A stretch of 64,000 nt of DNA from CAWJMD01 sp963700925 (GTDB lineage Bacteria; Actinomycetota; Actinomycetes; Actinomycetales; CAWJMD01). The stretch lies in contig OY969553.1 of assembly GCA_963700925.1 (NCBI GenBank), positions 1,612,001 to 1,676,000 of the forward strand. The letters are read 5' to 3'. The translations under genes and the position numbers were made by a program. Below are positions 34,978 through 43,736 of the stretch, piece by piece. Under the pieces are notes generated by a model. That model saw nothing but the letters and a program-made list of their open reading frames with translations. It had not been told where the DNA came from and did not search any database. Positions within the stretch are counted from its first letter, which is position 1. Every line of letters starts with the position of its first letter.

Positions 34978-36354
34978 GTGATCGAGACACTGCGTGCCGA
35001 GTTCCGAGGCGCACTGCTGCAGCCTGGCGAAGAGGGCTTCGACGAGTCACGCCGGATCTGGAACGGCGCCATCGACCGGCGTCCGGCCTTGATCGCACGC
35101 TGCGCCGGTGCCGACGACGTCACTGCTGCCGTCCGGTTCGCCCGTGACCGAGGCATGCTCGTGTCGGTCAAGGGCGGCGGGCACGCCGTCGCCGGTCACG
35201 CCGTCTGCGACGGCGGGCTGATGATCGACCTGTCCCTGATGAAGCGAGTCCAGGTGGACCCGGCGGCGCGGACCGCCCGGGTCGCCGCCGGCGTGGTCTG
35301 GTCCGAGCTGGACCGGGCGACCCAGCCGTTCGGGCTCGCAGTCACCGGCGGTCAGATCAGCCACACCGGAGTCGCCGGGCTGACCCTCGGGGGTGGGCTC
35401 GGACACCTGATGCGCAAGATCGGGCTCACGGTCGACAGCCTGGCCGCCGTCGACCTGGTCACAGCCGACGGCGAGCGGATGCACGTCGACGCGATCAGCG
35501 AGCCAGAGCTGTTCTGGGGACTGCGCGGGGGCGGCGGCAACTTCGGGATCGTGACGTCCTTCGACTTCCGGCTGCACCCGGTCGGCCCGATGGTGCTGGG
35601 CGGGCCGATCTTCTGGCCCCTCGCCCAGGCTCCCGAGGTGCTCGGCTACCTGAGGGAGTTCGCCGCAAGCGCGCCCGACGAGCTCGGTATCACGGTGGTC
35701 GCGCGGCTGGCGCCGCCGATGCCCTTCCTTCCCCCGGAGCAGTACGGCCAGCCGGTCCTCGGCCTGCTGCTGGTGTGGGCCGGCGACATGGCCGAAGGCC
35801 AGCGGGTGATCGCCCCTTTGCGCAGCATCGGCACCCCGCTCTGCGACGTCGTCCGCCCCCTGCCGTACGTCGCGATTCAGAGCATGCTCGACGGCGGCGC
35901 GCAGCCGGGCATGCACTACTACTGGAAGTCACACCGGCTTCCCGTCCTGAACGACGACGTGGTCGGCACGATGATGGACGCGATCGACACCGTGCCCACG
36001 CCCTTCTCCCAGATTTCCGGGTGGGCGATGGGCGGCGCGGTCAGCCGAGTCGATGCCGGAGCGACCGCCGTGGGCGAGCGCGAGGTCGGCTTCGAGCTCA
36101 ACATCACAGCGTCGTGGACGCCGTCCGACCCGGAGGGCGAGCAGCACCGCACCTGGGTGCGCAAGCAGTGGGAAGCGCTCAGCCCCCACAGCGTCGGGGT
36201 GTACGCGAACTTCCTGTCCGACGAGGACGCGGACGGGGTCGCGGCTGCCTACGGCTCGCGGCTGCACCGCCTCACGGCGCTGAAGGACCGCTACGACCCG
36301 ACCAACTTCTTCCGGCTGAACGCCAACGTCCTTCCGTCCGGAGACCAGCGATGA
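34978..36354 (+). CDS. FAD-linked oxidoreductase (berberine-bridge-enzyme-like)
   Basis: The 458-residue protein has the PCMH FAD domain: SVKGGGHAVAGHAVCDGGLMIDLS with the expected His for 8-alpha linkage, GVAGLTLGGGLGHLMRKIGLT, and FWGLRGGGGNFGIVTSF. The C-terminal BBE segment is RYDPTNFFRLNANVLP. The Cys that forms the second FAD link in bicovalent enzymes is absent, because GGQISHTGVAG stands in its place, so linkage should be single. Members oxidise sugars, phenols or alkaloid-like compounds. The GTG start at 34978 follows GGAGGAGG. It lies downstream of the BTAD regulator and overlaps the next gene by 4 nt. Confidence 0.83.
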   Translation: MIETLRAEFRGALLQPGEEGFDESRRIWNGAIDRRPALIARCAGADDVTAAVRFARDRGMLVSVKGGGHAVAGHAVCDGGLMIDLSLMKRVQVDPAARTARVAAGVVWSELDRATQPFGLAVTGGQISHTGVAGLTLGGGLGHLMRKIGLTVDSLAAVDLVTADGERMHVDAISEPELFWGLRGGGGNFGIVTSFDFRLHPVGPMVLGGPIFWPLAQAPEVLGYLREFAASAPDELGITVVARLAPPMPFLPPEQYGQPVLGLLLVWAGDMAEGQRVIAPLRSIGTPLCDVVRPLPYVAIQSMLDGGAQPGMHYYWKSHRLPVLNDDVVGTMMDAIDTVPTPFSQISGWAMGGAVSRVDAGATAVGEREVGFELNITASWTPSDPEGEQHRTWVRKQWEALSPHSVGVYANFLSDEDADGVAAAYGSRLHRLTALKDRYDPTNFFRLNANVLPSGDQR

Positions 36355-37220
36355 ACGCCGTTCTGGTCACCGGCGCGACGGGCACGATCGGTGTGCGGGT
36401 GGTGCGCGCACTACAGGTGAAAGGCGTTCCCGTGCGGGCGTTCGTGCGAGACCCGAGCCGGGCCGTGACAGTTCTCGGGTCGGTGGAGATGGCCGTCGGC
36501 GACTTCGCCGACGCAGCATCGGTCAGCGACGCTCTCGACGGGATGCAGCGAGTGTTTCTGTGCACTCCCAACCACCCTCGCCAGGTTGCGCATGAGACGG
36601 CCGTGATCGACGCCGCGGCGGCCGCCGGCGTCGAGAGGCTGGTCAAGGTGGGGGCGAACGGCGCTGAGGTCGGTTCGCCGCTCCACTTCTGGGACGCGCA
36701 CGGCCGCATCGAGCAACACCTTCGCGACTCAGGCCTGCCGTGGGTCGTTCTGCACCCCACCAGCTATACCTCGAACCTCCTCGCCGCGGCAGGGTCGATC
36801 CGGGAGGCGGGGCTGCTGTTCGCCCCGGCGGGGGACGCGAAGGTGGCGCTGGTCGACCCGCATGACGTCGCTGCCGTCGCGGCAGCCGTTCTCACCGAGG
36901 ACGGTCACGAAGGTCGGACGTACACGCTGACAGGTCCGGAGGCCGTGACGTACCACGAGGCGGCGGCGCAGCTGTCCGCCGCTCTTGACCGGCACGTGGG
37001 GTACGTCAACGTGACGGACGAGGCTGCTCGCGATGCCATGGTCGGATCAGGCATGCCGGAGTGGTTGGCGGACCAGCTCGTGATCCTCTGGGCCCAGCTA
37101 CGGGGCGGGGCCGCGGCGTCGACGTCCGACGTGGTGCGCGTCCTGACCGGGCGAGAGCCCCGAACGGTGGCCGACTTCGCCTGGGAGCACTCCTCCTTCT
37201 TCGGGTCGTCCGCGCAGTGA
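36351..37220 (+). CDS. NmrA-like NAD(P)-binding protein
   Basis: The 289-residue protein starts with an atypical SDR Rossmann motif, VLVTGATGTIGVRVVRAL, followed by VRAFVRDPSRA. GANGAEVGSPLHFWDAHGRIEQHLRDSGLPWVVLHPTSYTSNL is typical of NmrA/QOR2-type redox-sensing reductases. The active-site YxxxK of classical SDRs is missing. It may reduce a quinone or act as a redox sensor. Its ATG overlaps the stop of the flavoprotein gene (ATGA), so the two work together or are at least co-translated. Confidence 0.8.
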   Translation: MNAVLVTGATGTIGVRVVRALQVKGVPVRAFVRDPSRAVTVLGSVEMAVGDFADAASVSDALDGMQRVFLCTPNHPRQVAHETAVIDAAAAAGVERLVKVGANGAEVGSPLHFWDAHGRIEQHLRDSGLPWVVLHPTSYTSNLLAAAGSIREAGLLFAPAGDAKVALVDPHDVAAVAAAVLTEDGHEGRTYTLTGPEAVTYHEAAAQLSAALDRHVGYVNVTDEAARDAMVGSGMPEWLADQLVILWAQLRGGAAASTSDVVRVLTGREPRTVADFAWEHSSFFGSSAQ

Positions 37221-37223
37221 GGG

Positions 37224-38085
37224 TCAGCCCGCCGCGTCGAGCCGTGACTTCTGCTCGTCGCTGAGCTGCACGTGGACGGCCTGTGCCGAGCTCTGGGCGG
37301 TCTCGGGCCGGCTCGAGCCGGGGATCGGGACAACCACGGGTGCCTGGGCGAGCTCCCAGGCCAGTGCTACCTGCTGCGGAGAGACCCCGAGTTCGTCGGC
37401 CACCTGGGCGAAGGGCGCGAAGACGGACCCGAGGTTGGCCGCCTGCGAGCTGCCACCCAGGGGGCTCCAGGGCAGGAACGCGATGCCGAGCTCGTTGCAC
37501 AGCTCGAGCTCCGGCTGCGACGAGCGGAACTTCGGCGAGTACTCGTTCTGCACGGCTGCCAGCCGTCCGCCCAGTACCTCCTGGGCCTCGCGGATCTGCG
37601 CGGGGTTCGCGTTCGAGACCCCTGCAAGCCGGATGGCGCCAGCGTCCAAGCAGTTCGGCAATGGCTCCCACGGACTCGGCCCACGGCACATCGGGGTCGG
37701 GACGGTGGAACTGGTACAGCCCGATGGTCTCGACACCGAGCCTGAGCGCCGACGCCTTGGCGGCAGCCTTCAGGTACTCGGGGCGCCCGTCGAGGCCCCA
37801 GGCAGCACCCTGGCGGGTGTGGCCGCCCTTGGTAGCTACCAGGATGGCGTCGCTGTCGCCGCCCCACGCCTTGAGGGCCTCGGCGACGATCTCCTCGTTG
37901 TGGCCCGTCTCCTCGGCGTTCGGGTGATAGGCGTCGGCGGTGTCGATCAGCGTCACGCCCGCGTCGAGGGCCGCGTGGATCGTCTGGATCGACTGGTCGC
38001 GGTCGGGTGCGCCCTCCACCGACATCGGCATCGCGCCGAGTCCGATCGCCGATACCTGGACGTCGCCGATCCGTCGGGTCTGCAC
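37224..38085 (-). pseudogene. Aldo/keto reductase broken by a single-base frameshift
   Basis: The N-terminal half reads in one frame (IGLGAMPMSVEGAPDRDQS, LIDTADAYHPNAEETGHNEE with the catalytic Asp and Tyr, VATKGGHTR with the Lys, LYQFHRPDPDV with the His). The C-terminal half continues in another frame (DAGAIRLAGVSNANPAQIREA, FLPWSPLGGSS, VVVPIPGSSRPETAQ). The switch lies at 37646-37647, where an extra G turns AELLDAGAIRL out of frame. GTG at 38085 has AGGAGG upstream. Apart from this base the gene looks complete and under selection, so a recent mutation or a sequencing error must be considered. Confidence 0.8.
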
Positions 38086-38272
38086 AGTGGTCCTCCTGGG
38101 TCCCCGGGCTCGTGGTCGAGCCGCACCTGCGCACACCCTGTCGGGGGATGGCACCCCCTGTCACCCCCGCCCATCCGCTTTGGTGAAGTCCCAGGCCTAC
38201 CCCTATGCTGGCCTGCGTCCTCGACCGTTCGCGTCCGAAGGTTCGTGGACGGTGGAACGGCAGCACGTCCCG

Positions 38273-38345
38273 GCCCCCATCGTCTAGCGGCCTAGGACTC
38301 CGCCCTTTCAAGGCGGCAGCGCCGGTTCGAATCCGGTTGGGGGTA
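38273..38345 (+). tRNA. tRNA-Glu (anticodon TTC)
   Basis: A 73-nt cloverleaf: acceptor GCCCCCA pairs with TGGGGGT (one G-T pair), the D-arm contains TCTAGCGGCCTAGGA, anticodon loop CTTTCAA gives UUC, and the T-arm reads CCGGTTCGAATCCGG. It is the first of three tRNA genes on the plus strand. Confidence 0.95.
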
Positions 38346-38372
38346 CGCATCACCTGGTCTTGCCACCAGCAA

Positions 38373-38446
38373 GGCCCCGTAGCGCAGTTGGTTAGCGCGC
38401 CGCCCTGTCACGGCGGAGGTCGCGGGTTCGAGTCCCGTCGGGGTCG
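38373..38446 (+). tRNA. tRNA-Asp (anticodon GTC)
   Basis: A 74-nt cloverleaf: acceptor GGCCCCG pairs with CGGGGTC (one G-T pair), the D-arm contains AGCGCAGTTGGTTAGCGC, anticodon loop CTGTCAC gives GUC, and the T-arm reads GCGGGTTCGAGTCCCGT. It lies 27 nt after tRNA-Glu. Confidence 0.95.
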
Positions 38447-38474
38447 CTCAGCGAGCAGCAGTCGGGCTCGATCG

Positions 38475-38550
38475 GGCCAGATAGCTCAGTTGGTAGAGCG
38501 TCCGACTGAAAATCGGAAGGTCGGCGGTTCGACCCCGCCTCTGGCCACCA
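38475..38550 (+). tRNA. tRNA-Phe (anticodon GAA), attachment site of an integrated element
   Basis: A 76-nt gene including an encoded CCA: acceptor GGCCAGA pairs with TCTGGCC, the anticodon loop CTGAAAA gives GAA, and the T-arm is GGCGGTTCGACCCCGCC. From the anticodon stem-loop to beyond the 3' end (38506-38568) the sequence is repeated exactly at 43513-43575, so this tRNA served as attB and was restored intact by the element's own attP copy. Confidence 0.95.
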
Positions 38551-38568
38551 CCAAGTCTTGGCTTGAGG
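38506..38568 (+). repeat. Left attachment repeat (attL) in the tRNA-Phe 3' end
   Basis: This 63-bp sequence begins at CTGAAAATCGG in the anticodon loop of tRNA-Phe, includes the T-arm and CCA, and runs to GGCTTGAGG. It is identical base for base to 43513-43575. Beyond it, about 140 bp (38569-38713) resemble 43576-43735 with many differences. Confidence 0.9.
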
Positions 38569-38713
38569 CCGTGAGCGATGCTCGGGTCCTAGCGCATCTC
38601 CGCAGGTCAGCGACCCATTGGGCCGTCGATCCGTGCGGCGGTCGAGGCGCGGTGCTGGTGTCGAGTCTCTCCGGCGGCCGTCCAATTCGGCGGATTGGGC
38701 ACCGATTTGGTCA

Positions 38714-39520
38714 CGTTCTAGGCGGACCCCCTGGTCGCGCTATACCAAGGTTGCCGCGCAAACCGGTCTGCGCCGAGCCGAGCTCTGTGGGCTGCGCTGG
38801 TCTCACCTCGATGAGGAGGGGCCGGTCTCACCTTCGGCAAACCATGGTTGATCGCGAGCAAGCATCTGACGCCAGAGCAGCCCCAGTTGCCTGATGTGCG
38901 GTGACGAGCACGTCGCCGGTTCATCAAGCGACCCAAGTCTCGGCGGGGTCAGCGGTGGGTGCCGCTATCCAACCCGCACAGGATGCGCTCATCGCCCACA
39001 GGGCACACCAGGCCTGGAACGCGCCGAGTTCGCTCGGGACTACAACGACCACGAAGACGACCACGACCTCGCCTTCGCCGAGTCCGGCGGAACGTCGCTG
39101 CGGCCAGGCGCTGTGACGAGCTCGTTCGAGACTCACGTGGTGGCGTGCGACCCGCCGGTCGTGTGCCTGCACGACACCCGGCACGGTGCCTGCTCCTTCA
39201 TGCTCGCCGGCGGCGCGCCCATCGAGGTGGTGCAGAAGATCCTCGGCCACTCCTCACCGGCAGTGACCCGACAGGGCTACCCGCACACGATGAAGAAGGC
39301 CACCACCGGCCAGGTCAACGCGGTCACCGAACTGCCGAGCGCCACAAGCATGCTGCAAGAACTGCGCCGTCTCGTGGGGCTGCCAGATCGTCAGCTCGAC
39401 GTCGTACTCGCGGCCCGGGATCGAGTCCATCTGCCTGTGCCGCGGTTCACGGTACGAGGCCTTGGCGCACCGCCGCTGCGCCTCGTCCGGAGCCCAGCGC
39501 GGACTCGTAGGTGCGCCGAC
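38714..39520. pseudogene. Tyrosine recombinase (integrase) split by an internal inversion, with frameshifts
   Basis: On the plus strand, 38714-39345 encodes the catalytic half: ADPLVALYQ, VAAQTGLRRAELCGLRWSHL (first Arg), IKRPKSRRGQRWVPLSNP, DLAFAESGGTSLRPGAVTSS, HDTRHGACSFMLAGGAP and EVVQKILGHSSPAVTRQGYPH, in at least three frames; the usual Tyr is present but its context reads GYPHTMKK. On the minus strand, 39520-39348 encodes the preceding part: RRTYESALG, AVRQGLVP and REYDVELTIWQPHETAQFLQHA. Joining the minus-strand end at 39348 to the plus-strand start at 38714 restores a normal integrase, so the segment 38714-39345 has been inverted. The N-terminal arm-binding domain is not found. Confidence 0.7.
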
Positions 39521-39692
39521 CGAGACGACGAGCGGGGGGCAGCCAGCTCGGTCCTGATCCACTAGTCCAGCTCTGGGCCCGGGGAGCCGAAGTACCCCGG
39601 CGAGGTTGCGCCGCTGACCCATCGTCCACCGAGATGAGGATTTCGACGGTCAAGGTGCTTCACACGTCTGCCACTCCTCCTCAGGTCCGAGC

Positions 39693-42644
39693 ATGATGAG
39701 CCTCATGGGGCGCGCCGTTCACTTGTTCGGGCGTGACGAGCCCTTGGCCGCCCTCGAAGAGCTCACCCAGCGGACGGTGCGCGGCGACGCCGGCGTCCTG
39801 GTCCTGGCGGGTGCCGCCGGGTTCGGCAAGTCTGCGCTCGTCGCCGCCCTGCCCGCCTCCAGCATGCTGATCGCGCGGGTCTGGGCACCTCCGGCCCCGG
39901 CTCTCGCCCCGGCGGTGGTGATCGCGTCCGGGCTGATGTCGCGCGGCGCCGACCCCACCGCGCTGGGCGCCCACGGAGCGGTTATCGAGGCTCTGGTCGC
40001 GGGGCGTGGCGGTCAAAGAGACGCCGCGAGCACGCATCCCTTCCTCGTCGCCGATGCCCTCCTGCTGCTGTGGGGCAGCCTGCCGGTCCCCCGCCGCCCC
40101 TTGCTCGTGCTGGAGGACGTCCACTGGGCGGACGACGACACCTGGAGCGTCATCCGCCGCCTCGTAGAGTCCGGGCCCTCCAGCGGCTGCAGCGTCCTGG
40201 TCACGTCGCGACCCGATGGCGAGTGCTGGGACTCCCTGATGCGGCTGGTTGATGCCCGAGCCGCCGAACTGTGTCTCCTCAAAGCGATCCCTGCGTCCGA
40301 CGTCGCCGAGATGGTCGCCTCGTGCCTGGAGACCCGCGAGGAACTACCGAAGTCGCTGATGGACTTGGTCAGTGCCGCCCAGGGCGTACCGCTCCTGGTT
40401 GAGGAGATCCTGGCCGACCTCCTCCGCGTCGGTGACTTGGAGTGGACGGAACAGGGGTGGGTGCACGGGCCGGCGGACGACAGGATTCCTCCCAGCCTGC
40501 TGTCGATCACCGAGAAGCGGCTCGGCGCAGTGGCACCGGTGACCCGCAGGTTCGTCGAGCGCTGCGCTCTCCTCGGCATCCGACCCGACAGCACCGGGGT
40601 GGCCGCCTCGATGGCCATGTCTGGCGAGGCAGTCGCGGCCACCGTGAGGGAGGCGCACCGTGGCGGACTGCTCGACCTGGAGCCAGAAACCGGATCTCCA
40701 CTGTTCCGGCACGAGCTCCTGCGCGAGTCAGTGGTCACCTCGATGGTCGACCTCCAGCGGCGCGAGCACGCGCTGGAGCTGCTCGCGGTCGTTGGCCCGG
40801 GGCATGACGAGCAGAGCGCTTGGGCGGATCGCGTGGTTCTGGACACCGTGGTCACGGCGGCCCGGCTCGCGGATGTGGGTCGGCGCCGCGATCTGGCCAC
40901 GGTTCTGCATCTGGCCGCGGCTCGCCGTCACCTGGGCATTGGCGCGCCACTGGCGGCTGCGTCCTCCGCCCGCGCGGCCCTCGCCAGCACGGGCCACTCT
41001 GGGGACGCTCGGATCGAGGCCCAGGTGATGCTCACTGAGGCGCTCGCGCTGGCCGGCGATGTGGACGAGGCGATCGCCGAGGCCGCCCGGGTGGACGCAC
41101 TCCTACAGCACGCCCCGGCTGGGTCGAGCGGCGACGTGCTCAACTTGCGTGGCCGGGCAGTGGAAGCGGTGGCGCGCGCGACAGGACAGCGAGGTGACTG
41201 GGCAGCGGCGGAGCGGCTGGTGGGAGACATCGACGGTCTGCAGCAGGATTCGTCCGTCTGCGCCTTCTCCGCAGTCGCGGCGCTGGAGCGGGGCCGGTTC
41301 GACGAAGCAGGCGTGATCGCACGGCGAGTCCTCGACGGGACGCCCGCACCGGCAGCGGCATGCGAGGCGCTGGAGGTACTCGGTCGGCTGGCCCGTCGCC
41401 ACGACCTCGCGGCGGCGGAGGCAACGTTCACACGGGCGGTGGCGCTTGCTGAGGCGGAGGGTCTGCTGCTGTGGCGTGCACGGGCCTTGCATGAGCTGGC
41501 CACGATCGCGCAGCTGCGCGAGTTCGCCGTGGCGCCCCTCTACGTGGCTCGCGAGGCCTCGGTCGCGGCCGGGGCCCCGGGACTGGTCATCGCCGTCGAC
41601 TTCCATCTCTCGGCGGTGCACGGGGTCCGCTTCGAACCTGGCGAAGCACTGACCGCAGGCCGCCGGCTGCTCACCGATGCCCGTCGGCTGGGCGCACATG
41701 GCCAGGAGGCGTGGGCCTGGATCCTCATTGCCCAGGCACACGCCGTCGGTGGACGACGAACCCAGGCAGAAGTCGCAGGCCAGGAAGCTGTCAGCATCGC
41801 GCCGCACAACGCGGAGATCCGCGGCTTGGCCGCCGGAACGGCACGGGGGCTCGCGGCACTTCTTCGGGAGGACACCGACGTCGGACTCCCGGCCTGGACC
41901 GAAGCAATCCGGGAGCTCCGCGGGCTCCCGGCTGTCACGCCACTGCCGCCGTGGTACCTCTGGCCGATCCTGGCGACCGTGGCCGATCTGGAGGGAGACG
42001 GGGGCGAGCGAGCGCGAGCCGAGACCGAGCACGGGGATCTTCGCGCCTCCCCGGGCCTGGACGCCCTGTGGCACCTGGCCTCAGCGGTGTCAGCGGGTCG
42101 GGACGGCGAAGGCGAGCTCGCACGACGACACGCAGGTATCGCCGACGCAGAACTGGCCGGGCTGAGCGCGCTCGACGGATGGCGGTTCCTCGCGCTGCGA
42201 TGGGTGGCGGCCGACGCACTCGCAGCGGGCTGGGGCGAACCAGCGCGCTGGATGACCGAGGCCGCCGACTACTTCGGAAGCCGTGGGTTGACCGAGATCT
42301 CTTCGAGGTGCCGCGCTCTTGCCCGCCGAGCCGGCGCCCCCCAGCGGCGCCGCGGACGTGGTACGTCCACGGTCCCGCCCCGTCTGGACGCGGTGGGCGT
42401 GACCAGTCGCGAGATGGACGTCCTGGGGCTGGTCGCCGAAGGTCTGACCAACGCCGAGGTCGCCGACCGTCTCGTCCTGTCCCCGCGAACCGTCAAAGGG
42501 TACGTCGAGCAGCTGCTGGCCAAGACCGGCACGACGAACAGGACGCAGCTGGCAGCCCTGGCGCTAAACCCGCCGAGCGGCGGGTCACAGCGAGGGGACA
42601 CGGGATCGAGGGTGGCATCACCGGAGACCACCCAGGGCTCCTGA
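39693..42644 (+). CDS. Large LuxR-family regulator with AAA ATPase domain (LAL type), element cargo
   Basis: The 983-residue protein has a P-loop near residues 38-47 (AGAAGFGKSAL), Walker B LVLEDVHWADDDT, an STAND-like ATPase region, a long helical repeat region, and a C-terminal LuxR HTH (TSREMDVLGLVAEGLTNAEVADRLVLSPRTVKGYVEQLL). LAL-type regulators activate metabolic or secondary-metabolite genes on ligand binding. The ATG at 39693 is one of several close Met codons (39696, 39705). It is the main gene inside the tRNA-Phe element and is followed 17 nt later by a SnoaL-like gene that may be its target. Confidence 0.83.
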   Translation: MMSLMGRAVHLFGRDEPLAALEELTQRTVRGDAGVLVLAGAAGFGKSALVAALPASSMLIARVWAPPAPALAPAVVIASGLMSRGADPTALGAHGAVIEALVAGRGGQRDAASTHPFLVADALLLLWGSLPVPRRPLLVLEDVHWADDDTWSVIRRLVESGPSSGCSVLVTSRPDGECWDSLMRLVDARAAELCLLKAIPASDVAEMVASCLETREELPKSLMDLVSAAQGVPLLVEEILADLLRVGDLEWTEQGWVHGPADDRIPPSLLSITEKRLGAVAPVTRRFVERCALLGIRPDSTGVAASMAMSGEAVAATVREAHRGGLLDLEPETGSPLFRHELLRESVVTSMVDLQRREHALELLAVVGPGHDEQSAWADRVVLDTVVTAARLADVGRRRDLATVLHLAAARRHLGIGAPLAAASSARAALASTGHSGDARIEAQVMLTEALALAGDVDEAIAEAARVDALLQHAPAGSSGDVLNLRGRAVEAVARATGQRGDWAAAERLVGDIDGLQQDSSVCAFSAVAALERGRFDEAGVIARRVLDGTPAPAAACEALEVLGRLARRHDLAAAEATFTRAVALAEAEGLLLWRARALHELATIAQLREFAVAPLYVAREASVAAGAPGLVIAVDFHLSAVHGVRFEPGEALTAGRRLLTDARRLGAHGQEAWAWILIAQAHAVGGRRTQAEVAGQEAVSIAPHNAEIRGLAAGTARGLAALLREDTDVGLPAWTEAIRELRGLPAVTPLPPWYLWPILATVADLEGDGGERARAETEHGDLRASPGLDALWHLASAVSAGRDGEGELARRHAGIADAELAGLSALDGWRFLALRWVAADALAAGWGEPARWMTEAADYFGSRGLTEISSRCRALARRAGAPQRRRGRGTSTVPPRLDAVGVTSREMDVLGLVAEGLTNAEVADRLVLSPRTVKGYVEQLLAKTGTTNRTQLAALALNPPSGGSQRGDTGSRVASPETTQGS

Positions 42645-42661
42645 CACCAAGGAGAACGACC

Positions 42662-43069
42662 ATGCCCGTCCAGTCGACCTCGTCGGTCCAGTCCAACCTC
42701 ACCCTCACCCGCGCGCTCATCGACGACTTCTTGCACGGCGACCTCGACGCGGTCGCCGGCCACTTCTCGGCCGACGCCGTGTGGCACCTCCCCGGCCGCG
42801 GAACTCTCGCGGGCACCTACACCGGGCCCCAGGAGATCGTCGGCTTCCTGGCACGCGCGTTCGAGCTCTCCGGCGGAACGCTCTCCCTTGAGGTCCTGGA
42901 CATCCTCGGCAGCGAAGCCGGAGCCGCCCACGTCCAACGCGTCACCGCCCACAGCAGCGGCCGCACGCTGGACTGCGTCGAGGTCCTCGTTCACGAGATC
43001 CACGAGGGCCTCATCACGCGCACATACCACCGGCCCGACGCCCACGCGATCGACGCATTCTTTGGCTGA
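42662..43069 (+). CDS. SnoaL-like / NTF2-fold protein
   Basis: The 135-residue protein has the NTF2-like pattern: RALIDDFLHGDLDAVAGHFSADAVWHLPGRGTLAGTYTGPQEIVGFLARAF, then beta strands ending RTYHRPDAHAIDAFFG. This fold serves ketosteroid isomerases, polyketide cyclases and many small lyases or carriers. AAGGAG lies 8 nt before the ATG. It follows the LuxR/AAA regulator in the same direction and may be regulated by it. No specific activity can be assigned. Confidence 0.75.
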   Translation: MPVQSTSSVQSNLTLTRALIDDFLHGDLDAVAGHFSADAVWHLPGRGTLAGTYTGPQEIVGFLARAFELSGGTLSLEVLDILGSEAGAAHVQRVTAHSSGRTLDCVEVLVHEIHEGLITRTYHRPDAHAIDAFFG

Positions 43070-43512
43070 TGCCGGGCGATCGCTGGACCTGTCACGCGGC
43101 CCGTCACCTGCCGGTGTGGGCCGCCCGGCGGGTGACGCCGGGACGCGGGCGGTGGCTCTACGCGCCGATGATCTGGTTCCGGGTGGGAAACGGGCCGGCT
43201 CAACAGCAGCGATCTCGGCCAGATCCCACGGGTAGATGAGCTTTGCGTGACCAGACCCGAACCCGGGCGTCGACGACACGCCCCGACAGCCTCGCAGACC
43301 CGCACCCCAACGGCTTCGGCTGCGACCGGGGCCAACGACGATGGGACGACTTCCGGACCATTTCGTCCCAAATGGCTGGGGCACCGATTGGTCACACGGT
43401 CCGCCGTCACGTCGGTCTCTTGGGAGTCTTCGTTCGTCGTCACCGTCCCTGACGTGCACTTGGACACACCCACCCGACTCCAGGCGAGAAGTCGGGTCGC
43501 GTGCGCTGCGCC
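43070..43512. other. Intergenic part of the tRNA-Phe element, no gene recognised
   Basis: About 440 nt between the SnoaL-like gene and the right attachment repeat. Open frames exist on both strands, but none has a ribosome-binding site plus recognisable domain. A minus-strand frame containing YPWDLAEIAAVEPARFP near 43160-43240 looks protein-like yet matches nothing I can name. Confidence 0.4.
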
Positions 43513-43575
43513 CTGAAAATCGGAAGGTCGGCGGTTCGACCCCGCCTCTGGCCACCACCAAGTCTTGGCTTGAGG
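43513..43575 (+). repeat. Right attachment repeat (attR), tRNA-Phe 3' fragment
   Basis: This is an exact second copy of 38506-38568. It lacks the 5' half of the tRNA and therefore is not a functional tRNA gene. The flanking sequence to its right resembles the left repeat's right flank, which suggests that a related element begins here. Confidence 0.9.
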
Positions 43576-43736
43576 ACCTGAGCGCCGCTCGGGCATCAGT
43601 GCATTTGCGCAGGTCAGCGTCCTATTACGCCGCCCGGCTGTTGCCGGCGGCGGAGGTGCGGTGCTCGGGTCAAGTACCCTCCGACGCCGTCCAACTCGGC
43701 GAACTGGTCACAACTGGTCACGTCTGTGGCGCGTGA

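Larger units (their letters stand above)
38506..43575. mobile_element. Integrated element at tRNA-Phe, 5.0 kb between direct repeats, integrase inactivated
   Basis: Two perfect 63-bp copies of the tRNA-Phe 3' region, 5,007 bp apart, bound the segment. Inside are a shattered tyrosine integrase next to the left repeat, a large LuxR/AAA regulator and a SnoaL-like protein, plus about 440 nt without recognisable genes. There are no phage structural, replication or conjugation genes. The element is probably a decayed integrative element that can no longer excise without help. Confidence 0.8.

Noticed and set aside
38392..38685. Minus-strand open frame with GSNRRPSDFQSDALPTELSG across the tRNA genes
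   Set aside because: This is the well-known false translation of the reverse strand of tRNA genes; the DNA is tRNA-Asp and tRNA-Phe.
39254..39622. Minus-strand 122-codon frame taken as a separate small gene
   Set aside because: Its only meaningful part is the REYDVELTIWQPHETAQFLQHA region, which belongs to the inverted integrase.
42269..43596. Minus-strand frames beginning ARGGVEPPTFRFSG near 43560
   Set aside because: Reverse complement of the duplicated tRNA-Phe 3' end plus antisense of the SnoaL-like and regulator genes; not a real protein.
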